A stretch of 26,245 bases of DNA, taken from the NCBI GenBank assembly GCA_012840625.1, contig DUSB01000121.1, forward strand, positions 1 to 26,245. The letters run 5' to 3'. Shown here in pieces: positions 8,036 to 16,202 of this stretch; position 1 is the first letter of the stretch; each line of letters opens with the position of its first letter. The stretch is from Syntrophomonadaceae bacterium. GTDB taxonomy: Bacteria > Bacillota > Syntrophomonadia > Syntrophomonadales > Syntrophomonadaceae. Below the pieces are notes generated by a model. The model saw nothing but the letters and a program-made list of their open reading frames with translations, was not told the origin of the DNA and made no database searches. A program made the position numbers and the translations under genes.

Positions 8036-9718
8036 TTATTTAACCAGCACCAGCTTGCCATAAAAATCATCCCGTACAATGTACAGGTGATCTCCCGGTT
8101 TCAAGTCTGCTGCTTCGATAACACTGTCATTTTTAATTATCATGCATTTAGATAAGGTCAGGCGCATCCCAGCATTGCGCATCATCCACTGCTGATTGCG
8201 TGCACTCCAATCGCGCATATTGTTTAGCTGTATGGTCCAGCCAACCAGAGGATCATCACTTACCGCTACCACCTGTCCAGCACTGATGCGCTGGTTTAAA
8301 AGCGAATCCATATCTTTTTGCAGCACCATGCTCAACACCTGATCCCCATCAGTGTACAGGTAAACATGCCAGTTCTCTAAGCCCTCTTCCCGGCCCTGCT
8401 CGCCCACAACATAGTCCCCGGCCAGCAGCTCTTCCGGGTTAATAAACCTAGCTTCTTCTAAATCATAGATGCTGGTATCATGACTGTAATAAAGCTGCTT
8501 TTCACTGTGGTACGATTCCCATTCATGCTCATTGAGAATGAAGAAATCCTTTAACCACAAGCTGTTTTCTACCAATTGATCCAATTTCCCTGCGTAGATA
8601 TAATGCTGCCCGGCATTATTATGATCAATCGCTTCGTTAAGAATATAAATTACATCCGCACTGTCGGATGCCAGCCTGCCATCGGTCACCACCAGGGCAT
8701 CCATCCCTTTTTCCAGCGCATATTTATCCACCAAGCGCCCATGCTTGACAATAATGGTTCCATCGTGAAAACCGATATTTTGATTATTCTTTAACTCCAT
8801 AGCCTCAGTATACCAGTTAATATCCTGGATCTGGCTGCTCAGCAGCCGCTCATACTGCGACTGGATAATTATTTTTTCTACCCGTTCCTCTCCCCACAGC
8901 TGCCGGGTAACAAAATAGATATCCTGCCCCCGGTAATTTTTCAGCCTATCATAGCTGATCTTCTGTGAACCCTGATAAATCGGCACCTTGCTGGCACAGG
9001 CCACCCGCATCACATGCTGTATCTGAACCCAGTTGCCATTCTCCATCACCCGCACATAACTTAAGGTCAGGCGATCATTAACATTATCTACTGCCTGCAG
9101 GGTACCCCGATACAGATTTTTAATGGTGATGGATTCATTGATGATCTCCAGCCGCGAAGCCATAACTCCATCCACTTCATCAAAATAGACCTTAACACGG
9201 TCCCCTTCATAGAGATTGCTCAGCGATGTCGCTGCCCCCTTCTTACGAATCAGAGTAGAGGAATGAACAAAGAAAGTCATCGGCTCGCCCGTAGCGGTTA
9301 GTATTTGGATTTGATTGCGATCTATTTTCCGCACGGTTCCAGTTCGCACCTTTTGCTCCGGCTCGATATAGCCGACCCTAGTACTGGAAAATCCCTCCAG
9401 ACTGATGAGGCTCATACCCTGGAAACGTCCATAAACTTCCATTCCCGGTCGGAAAGCATCCAGAGAAGTGGGAATACCATCAATGGTCAGATAGGCATCC
9501 CGGTGCAGACGAACATCGTATTCCGGTCCATCATAGCTTTCAATGCGCACGAAGCGCGTCGGTGTTTGCAGGCCCTCTTCTGCAACGCTATAACTTGTCT
9601 TAACATAGCCTTCAATAAAACCCTGACTATAAGGGTTGACAGCCGCCAGAGCTGCCGCAGGAGTAAAAATACTTATTATCATACCCATAACAATAAAAAC
9701 AGCCAGCCATTTTCTCAC
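8036..9718 (-). CDS. secreted protein built from about six tandem small beta-barrel-like modules
   Basis: 560 residues with a signal peptide (VFIVMGMIISIFTPAAALAA). The rest appears to be about six divergent repeats of 70-95 residues, at roughly 33-110, 115-195, 200-285, 295-358, 370-465 and 475-560. Each opens with a G-x-V/I/L-x-x-I/V-D strand (GTVRKIDRNQIQIL, GTLQAVDNVNDRLTL, GKLDQL, GQVVAV) and closes with a segment such as LYEGDRVKVYF, LEKGMDALVV, LLAGDYVVG or LKPGDHLYIV. That layout resembles DUF5666/OB-like small barrels, but I cannot assign a family with certainty. The start is GTG 9718, set by GGAGG 7 nt upstream; that site lies in the last codons and stop of the giant TIG gene, and the gap is 4 bp. 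Probably an extracellular structural or binding protein; no catalytic motif was seen. Confidence 0.78.
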   Translation of the reverse strand: MRKWLAVFIVMGMIISIFTPAAALAAVNPYSQGFIEGYVKTSYSVAEEGLQTPTRFVRIESYDGPEYDVRLHRDAYLTIDGIPTSLDAFRPGMEVYGRFQGMSLISLEGFSSTRVGYIEPEQKVRTGTVRKIDRNQIQILTATGEPMTFFVHSSTLIRKKGAATSLSNLYEGDRVKVYFDEVDGVMASRLEIINESITIKNLYRGTLQAVDNVNDRLTLSYVRVMENGNWVQIQHVMRVACASKVPIYQGSQKISYDRLKNYRGQDIYFVTRQLWGEERVEKIIIQSQYERLLSSQIQDINWYTEAMELKNNQNIGFHDGTIIVKHGRLVDKYALEKGMDALVVTDGRLASDSADVIYILNEAIDHNNAGQHYIYAGKLDQLVENSLWLKDFFILNEHEWESYHSEKQLYYSHDTSIYDLEEARFINPEELLAGDYVVGEQGREEGLENWHVYLYTDGDQVLSMVLQKDMDSLLNQRISAGQVVAVSDDPLVGWTIQLNNMRDWSARNQQWMMRNAGMRLTLSKCMIIKNDSVIEAADLKPGDHLYIVRDDFYGKLVLVK

Positions 9719-9722
9719 CCGA

Positions 9723-12700
9723 TTACCTCCTCGTCCCCATGATGGTGTAGGAGCCCATGCGATTAAGGGGCAGCATAGCTCCCGGATAGTTTACTTTCCA
9801 GTTCTGGCTGGTGGTCCAGTCATAAAGCGAATCATCCCAGCGGTACAGGCCCGGCGACTTGATCCGCAGCATCTCCGCCCCCCTGGGATCATAGTCCAAA
9901 GCCAGATAAATATCCCGGCTAACACGATCGATTGCGGTAGCAGATTTCCCTACAAAAGCAGTTGCTTCCAGCTGATAAACCTTCGATAAAGCAGTTTTTC
10001 CACCTGACGGCTTACCGGCCGTCGGTGCCAAGTGAAAGCGAACCCCCGCATCACTGCGGTAGCGATTCTGCTGTACAATCCCCAGGTTAAACGCACCAGG
10101 ATTGAGGCGCAGGCTGAAATCAGCACCCACAAGCTCTATATCCCTGGCCCGGTACGAACTGACCACCTCTGCTGGCATGGTGATGACCACTTCCCGGCTT
10201 CCCGCCAGCAGCCCGCTGGTTAAATCAATAATGATACGATCCTGGTCGAAATCCCGGGTGCCAATTACCACTTCTGCCCGATTACCCACCTTCTTCTGCT
10301 GGGTATATTCACCCAGGGAGCCATCCTCATCTGGTGCACCCACCCGGTAACCGGTACGCACTTCATTGCTCATAGCTGAAGGTGCTGAGGAGCCAAAATC
10401 CCCCACCGCCTTGACGATAAACTTATAGGTAGTTCGGGGTTCCAGGTCCTTATACAGGAAGGAAGTCAGCCTAGTGGAACCTACATACTCCGGCGTTTTT
10501 CCTTCCACCACCACATAGATATCATACTGACCCGCCTTTTCCACCGGATTCCAGCTCACCTTAATATAACGATCGGTATTATGGTACTGATCCCGGACAA
10601 GATCTGCCTTAACTCCCTGCGGAGCATCAATTCCCGGCAATCCGTATTTAAGATCATCATAGGGTTCACTGGTACCATTATCAGGATTAATCACGATAAT
10701 TCCTTTCCCATCCAGCTTGCCCGCCGGGACCCTGACGGTCAGGGTTTCTGTATCAATGAACTTGGTATCGGTACCATCAAAACCACTTTTTAGCTGGGAA
10801 TAGGATAGAACGTTGCTGCTTTTGCCATCTACAAGCACAGTCCTGGGACGATACAGAATATTCGGCCCTGGGGTAGCTGTATCTGCAAGCGTTTCCAATT
10901 CAGGCATAAAAACTACCCTGGCCCCCGGCATAAAACCTGAGCCTTTGATTTTTATTTCCTGCCCACCCTGCACAGAAACATTGCGTATACGAGAATTCTC
11001 GGTTGGATCTGAGGGATCCACCACCGCTGTGATATTTGGAGTACTGATATAGGTAAATTCGCCCCCAGGAATCGATAGCTCACCATCTGGATTCTCAATG
11101 CGCACTTCCCGTTTACCCGGCAGATTTCCAGGGGTCAAAGCTTTGATGGTTTTATAATCAAGCACTTCCACATCAGCCGCTCTGAATTCTCCAAAATAAA
11201 CCTGCAGCTGCTCCCCGGTAAATCCTTCTAACTTCCCGCGAAAATCATGACCTTCAATGGTCACCCGGGTACCACCGCTGGCTGGCCCCAGAGCAGGTTT
11301 AAGTGCAGTAATCTGCGGTTCGGTCTCCCCTTTCGTAATCTGTATATAGATGGGAGGATCCAACTGATCGGAAGCGGCTGTTCCTCCATCTTCATTCACC
11401 ACCACTACCCGATACAATTTACCCACTTCACTCTCCGGTACCGCCGGCATGGTAAAGGTTAATTTATTGGGCAGGGTAGGCGTGATATCCTTCCATCCTA
11501 TAGTAATCCGTTCGCCCATCTGTATAGAGGCATTTTCGCGAAAATCAGTGCCAAAAACACTGATCACACTCTGCCCTTTGTAATTCACCCGTACAATACG
11601 TTTAATTCCATCAATATTTATCTCCTGAGGAGACTTCCCATCACGGGTAATGTTGGTAATAGTCGGTTTGCTATCCGGGTTCTTATACTCAAATTCACTT
11701 CTGGCTGTACCCCGGTCCGGGTTGATGAGCAGCAATGGCACCTTCCCTACGGTATAGTAACCAGGGGTGCGCAGATCCACCTGACTGCTGCTTATCCATT
11801 CCGCCTCTGGTGCATAACCCTGCTCCACAATCATTCGATTGGCGGCTTCACTGCGGGTCTGCATCTCACAGCGAATCAGTTCTTCATAGGGATATACATC
11901 CGTATCATGAATGCGTAAATCGCGCATGTTAATGTATACCACCGGTTGCTCGTCGGCATACCATGAATAGCTGGCTGAATATTCGTCTGCTCCCCTGCGC
12001 TGGCTTAGATCCAGTCGTTTGTTTTCCGCATCATAATGGACAGTAAGACCACTTGCCAACACTACGCGTGCCTGCCCTGATTTAACCAGCCCTGAATTTT
12101 CGTGTTCACGAGGCAGATCCCGGTTGCTGAGCTGTCCCAGGCGCACCATCGGCATGGCCCGCTTTTCTATTCTCCCATCAGGACCCAAAATCATAATTCG
12201 ATCTTCCTCAAATCCCGTACCATGTATGCTGACCGGCTCTCCCCCTTCTTTCTTGCCCACTGCTGGAATTACACTTTTGATCTGTGGAGAAGAGCTCTTA
12301 TAAGTGAATTTTACTTTATTTGAAATACCGGCATCATTGTTGACCACGTATACATCAACGGTGCCACTGCCTGGCGGTACCAGCACCTGCATGTAGCCGG
12401 AAGAAAATTTGACGATTTCAGCCTCCTGATTGCCGAAGATCACTTTCGGCAGCAGTACCGTACTTAAATATTCACGTTCAGGATCATATTTTGAAGTTTT
12501 TTGCTTAAAATCCTGCGCCTTATCATAGCGATCAGTATACGCTCCATCGCCATCCAGATCAGTATAAGGTTCACCCTCATCATGTCGGGAGTTACCATTG
12601 ATATCGGTAAAGGGTTCAAAATCACGAAAATCGCTGCCAAAGATTTCAACTTCATATGCGCCCCGGGCTGAACCTTCCCGGGGTTCAATGCTATCTATGA

Positions 12701-15700
12701 CCGGACTACTGTTCGGTACTACATAGGTATATCCATAAATTGTCTTAAAAGTCTGTTCTGCACTCCCCTGACCCTCACGGGCGACATCCAAGGGATAGCG
12801 GAAGCTGATGGAAAAGGTGCCTCCATCGGGGTTAACCAGAACAATCGGGACAGTAAACCTATCGGTCTGCTTATCCTTTATCTTTTCCGGATAAGCGGGT
12901 ACCTTTAGCGTGATCCTGGTTCCGTCGGCAGAAACCACCAGGGCCCGGGGATCGGCTTCTTGGGTGCCAAAAAATACCCGGGTCTTACGAGTACCGGTAT
13001 CCATAAAGCCTACCCGGTCATCTGTACGCTGGGGACCGATAATCTCAATCATGTTTCCGCCCTCATCTGGTCCCTGGTAGGGAATAACATCTATTACTTC
13101 CGGACAGCGGGTTGAAGTCCCCAGATATTTAAAAGCATTCTTCAGGGTAGCCTTTTTGGTATCCGGGTTTACCACACTGACATCATAGCCATCTCCACCC
13201 GTACTGGGTCCTGTCCAGGGGGCCTGATCCAGCACCGGTATTTCGAATTCCAGGGTTTGCGGATCAATATAGCGCACCCGGTTACCGGTAATAACACTCT
13301 GACCATTTACCTGGCTTATCTTGAAGGGGGTATAGGCATGCAGGTTTTTCCCGGCAAAACTAATGGTACCCGAACCACCACTTATTTTATACTGCTGGTT
13401 TCCATTTACAGCATAGAATTGGCCTTTATCATACACGACTCGATATCTTTCATGAACACCATTAATCCACAGAATATTGCGGGCATCAGCCTGGATGGTA
13501 AAAAACTTTTCCTGACCGCTGCTTTGACTTCGATCGTAAAAGACCACACTATCATAGCCCGCTCCCAGAGCAGCCTGATCATTACGTACGGTCAATACCG
13601 CTCCTCCCTGATAGGGCTGCAGGGTAATCTCATTGCGGTTATTTCGATTGTATTCATTAATGTCATAACCATCCATGAATACCCGGCTGCCGATCAGCCT
13701 GTATATCAACGATTCATTTAAATAATTGTTCTCATCAATATCAAACTGTTCCGGTACATTAATACTCATATCCGGAGCAATAAAATTCTGCCCTTTAACT
13801 GTAACCAGAGTCCTTATGCCGCCTTCATCAGGGGTAATGGAATCCAAACGCGGTTCAGTAAAGGTTCTGGTATAGAAAAAGGGATGACTGGCAGTACCGC
13901 CGCCAGGATTCTCTACCTGCAGCAAGGTTTCACCCTCACGACCGGGAGGAGCAATCAGTTTTATTTGTTCATTGTTTCCCGAATACCTTACCCCGCTTAC
14001 CTCTTTGCCATCAATATAAACCCGGGCCTCTTTTAGCAGATTTTTACCTGTAATAACAACCTCTTCGCCCCCCTGTACCGGAAGCAGGCTGGGATGAACA
14101 TTGGTTATAACCGGGAAATTGTTCTCACCAATTACCTTAAACTGTACGTTGATACCTATCGGCGTCCAATCCCAAAACTGATCACTATTGCGCATAGGAT
14201 TACGTATCTCCACCGGATAAGACATCTCTGGATTATTGGAGGCTGCTATCTCTTTAGCGCTATCTATTTCGAAAACAATAGTATCTGCCAGAGGATCAGG
14301 GTCATTTATCCGCAGTTCCTGCCCGTTTTTTAACATGGTAAAATGCAGCGGGCGGTAGATTTTTCTATCCGCATCGTACTCCCCCGCCTGCAGCTGACTA
14401 TTATTGGGATCAATGGTAAGCTCACCTAGTTTAATCATCGGGTAATGGGTCTTCAGGTTGGCTCCTGTCCCATGGCGAACGGCCAGAAATTTCTTCCCTT
14501 CGATACGTACCTGCAGTCTGCCAGTCATAGGATGAATGATATACTGCCCCCCCTTTTCCTGCAGGGGAATCACCTGAGGAGTCATGCGGCTACCTTCCGG
14601 CGTCTCGGTGGCGGGAAGATAGGTAAATTTATGTTTATTATCAACCTGTTTATAAATATACAGGAGTTCGCCTGGTTCGCCATTCTCGTCCTGGAGGTAG
14701 TAATAGTTCGTAAATGTTACTTTAACCTTTTCTTCCTTGGTAACTGAAGTGTCAAATTCACGGGTTGTAACTTCGATGCTGCTGATTCCGTCGGCACCGG
14801 TGATAAAGCGCTCGATGGGCAGGCTTTTTCCTTCAACATAACCAATATCAACATCGATTCTGCGTATCACCACTACATTCTCTACCGAGTCTCCATCACC
14901 AAGTTGCAGAATTCCCGTCGTTGATTTGAACTCCCAGCTGCCATCTTCCTGATTTTTAATTTCCATACCATTATTTTCATTTTCAATCTCTCCGGTAAAA
15001 AACGGGATCTTCTTAAAATTGTATCCCCTTATGGTAACTGGAGTCTTGATCTTACAAACAGCTTTATCAGGCAAAACATTGGTAACATTGACCTGATCAA
15101 TATTCTCCACTATCCGAAAAAGCTGCTCCTGATTGCTTACATTTTCGCCACTGATTTTTTTCAGTACCCAGCGGCTTTTAACCCCTTCCCTTTGTGAATT
15201 AGGATTGGTAAAAACGACATAATACGGTCCGGTAGCAAGCTTATCCGGAACATGAGCAATGATCTGTTCACTGGAAAAACTGGCCTTCTTACTGGCCAGA
15301 TAATCGTCATTATAATACTTCATATTATCCAGTTCATTGTGCGTGGGGCTGTAAGGGATAAAATAAATGTCATAGCCACGTGTATCCAGATTGTTACCTG
15401 TAAAGCGAATCTCACTGCCTCTGGGCCCCATCGTAGGTGACAATCGAATCCTGTTTCCATCTAAATCCAGCGGGGCAAATATGTTCACCGCTTCGTTATA
15501 GATTTTTTTATTAATTAAGAAATAGCTTCGGCTATCATCCTGATCATCGAATTCAATGGCGATGGCTTTACCAGGACCCGTAGAAAAAGTTCCTGAAGCA
15601 GGCCTCAGGGTAGCATTATTGCCCGTTGCATTCCCAACGTTCGCTTTGCTCCCGCCTACATTTACTTCACATTCTCTTAAACCCTCCAGCCCATATCCTT

Positions 15701-16190
15701 TTACCTCAATGGGACCAGCCGGACTTACTGTTTTAGTGATTAGCTCAGTCAGAGAGGGCATATTACTTTCTACCTTGTTAAAATCAAAACTATATATCTC
15801 ATCTGCATCACGGTTAATCCAGATACTGAGCCGGTCAATAACAAATTCTACTTTCTGTCCCTGTTCATTTTTCTTTTCCGGTACCAGAGCTTCTATGTAT
15901 TGCGTACCCACCACTTTAGCCTTTAGCTCCCGAGAGCTCCCCGACTGGTCCTTAACCATTAGCCTTACTTCATCGGTAAGTCTCAGGGTATATTGCGGAT
16001 CAGAGGGTACTTTAATAGTAATTATTTTTTGGCTGGGCGCTGCATCCCCATTTACCCCGGCATAAACTGCTTCAATTTTCAGTTCAGGCTTTTCCGGACT
16101 ATCCGTAGCACTTAAACCTCCCGCAAAGGGAAAAGCCAGCAGTGTAAGTGTGAGACAGATTATGGTGATAGATGTTATAAATCGTTTCAA
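9723..16190 (-). CDS. giant secreted TIG/IPT-repeat protein with a fibronectin type III domain
   Basis: About 2155 residues from a TTG start at 16190, chosen because the signal peptide begins there (LKRFITSITIICLTLTLLAF) and a GGGGGTAGG site precedes it. An in-frame ATG at 16310 would overlap the upstream gene by over 100 bp. At least eight TIG/IPT-like units can be read, with openings such as VHPSLLPVQGGEEVVITGKN (about residue 695), ITPDEGG (780), VIPYQGPDEGG (1030), IEPREGSARGAYEVEIFGSDF (1163), VIPAVGKKEGGEPVSIHGTGF (1300) and LKPALGPASGGTRVTIEG (1623). DINGNSRHDEGE and DLDGDGAYTD at about 1196-1222 look like calcium loops inside a TIG unit. An FN3 domain lies at about 1853-1940. The C-terminus ends in a WDDSLYDW...GSYTIMG module shared with the upstream protein. 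No SLH, LPXTG or catalytic motif. Likely a long extracellular fibre or adhesin. Confidence 0.87.
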   Translation of the reverse strand: MKRFITSITIICLTLTLLAFPFAGGLSATDSPEKPELKIEAVYAGVNGDAAPSQKIITIKVPSDPQYTLRLTDEVRLMVKDQSGSSRELKAKVVGTQYIEALVPEKKNEQGQKVEFVIDRLSIWINRDADEIYSFDFNKVESNMPSLTELITKTVSPAGPIEVKGYGLEGLRECEVNVGGSKANVGNATGNNATLRPASGTFSTGPGKAIAIEFDDQDDSRSYFLINKKIYNEAVNIFAPLDLDGNRIRLSPTMGPRGSEIRFTGNNLDTRGYDIYFIPYSPTHNELDNMKYYNDDYLASKKASFSSEQIIAHVPDKLATGPYYVVFTNPNSQREGVKSRWVLKKISGENVSNQEQLFRIVENIDQVNVTNVLPDKAVCKIKTPVTIRGYNFKKIPFFTGEIENENNGMEIKNQEDGSWEFKSTTGILQLGDGDSVENVVVIRRIDVDIGYVEGKSLPIERFITGADGISSIEVTTREFDTSVTKEEKVKVTFTNYYYLQDENGEPGELLYIYKQVDNKHKFTYLPATETPEGSRMTPQVIPLQEKGGQYIIHPMTGRLQVRIEGKKFLAVRHGTGANLKTHYPMIKLGELTIDPNNSQLQAGEYDADRKIYRPLHFTMLKNGQELRINDPDPLADTIVFEIDSAKEIAASNNPEMSYPVEIRNPMRNSDQFWDWTPIGINVQFKVIGENNFPVITNVHPSLLPVQGGEEVVITGKNLLKEARVYIDGKEVSGVRYSGNNEQIKLIAPPGREGETLLQVENPGGGTASHPFFYTRTFTEPRLDSITPDEGGIRTLVTVKGQNFIAPDMSINVPEQFDIDENNYLNESLIYRLIGSRVFMDGYDINEYNRNNRNEITLQPYQGGAVLTVRNDQAALGAGYDSVVFYDRSQSSGQEKFFTIQADARNILWINGVHERYRVVYDKGQFYAVNGNQQYKISGGSGTISFAGKNLHAYTPFKISQVNGQSVITGNRVRYIDPQTLEFEIPVLDQAPWTGPSTGGDGYDVSVVNPDTKKATLKNAFKYLGTSTRCPEVIDVIPYQGPDEGGNMIEIIGPQRTDDRVGFMDTGTRKTRVFFGTQEADPRALVVSADGTRITLKVPAYPEKIKDKQTDRFTVPIVLVNPDGGTFSISFRYPLDVAREGQGSAEQTFKTIYGYTYVVPNSSPVIDSIEPREGSARGAYEVEIFGSDFRDFEPFTDINGNSRHDEGEPYTDLDGDGAYTDRYDKAQDFKQKTSKYDPEREYLSTVLLPKVIFGNQEAEIVKFSSGYMQVLVPPGSGTVDVYVVNNDAGISNKVKFTYKSSSPQIKSVIPAVGKKEGGEPVSIHGTGFEEDRIMILGPDGRIEKRAMPMVRLGQLSNRDLPREHENSGLVKSGQARVVLASGLTVHYDAENKRLDLSQRRGADEYSASYSWYADEQPVVYINMRDLRIHDTDVYPYEELIRCEMQTRSEAANRMIVEQGYAPEAEWISSSQVDLRTPGYYTVGKVPLLLINPDRGTARSEFEYKNPDSKPTITNITRDGKSPQEINIDGIKRIVRVNYKGQSVISVFGTDFRENASIQMGERITIGWKDITPTLPNKLTFTMPAVPESEVGKLYRVVVVNEDGGTAASDQLDPPIYIQITKGETEPQITALKPALGPASGGTRVTIEGHDFRGKLEGFTGEQLQVYFGEFRAADVEVLDYKTIKALTPGNLPGKREVRIENPDGELSIPGGEFTYISTPNITAVVDPSDPTENSRIRNVSVQGGQEIKIKGSGFMPGARVVFMPELETLADTATPGPNILYRPRTVLVDGKSSNVLSYSQLKSGFDGTDTKFIDTETLTVRVPAGKLDGKGIIVINPDNGTSEPYDDLKYGLPGIDAPQGVKADLVRDQYHNTDRYIKVSWNPVEKAGQYDIYVVVEGKTPEYVGSTRLTSFLYKDLEPRTTYKFIVKAVGDFGSSAPSAMSNEVRTGYRVGAPDEDGSLGEYTQQKKVGNRAEVVIGTRDFDQDRIIIDLTSGLLAGSREVVITMPAEVVSSYRARDIELVGADFSLRLNPGAFNLGIVQQNRYRSDAGVRFHLAPTAGKPSGGKTALSKVYQLEATAFVGKSATAIDRVSRDIYLALDYDPRGAEMLRIKSPGLYRWDDSLYDWTTSQNWKVNYPGAMLPLNRMGSYTIMGTRR

Positions 16191-16202
16191 TTTCCTACCC
16201 CC
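16188..16202 (-). promoter_or_regulatory. ribosome binding site and TTG start overlapping the upstream stop codon
   Basis: Minus strand reads GGGGGTAGGAAATTG: the TAG (16197-16195) is the stop of the 1016-aa gene, the G-run is the ribosome binding site, and TTG (16190-16188) starts the giant gene. This decides the start of the 2155-aa protein and suggests coupled translation. Confidence 0.7.

Noticed and set aside
15556..16065. 169-codon + strand open frame
   Set aside because: Antisense shadow of the giant TIG gene, rich in Ser/Pro/Leu typical of reverse-frame translation, with no ribosome binding site.
9723..16190. Repeats in the giant gene as DNA-level tandem repeats or CRISPR-like array
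   Set aside because: The TIG units are similar only at protein level; no identical short repeats with regular spacing were seen.
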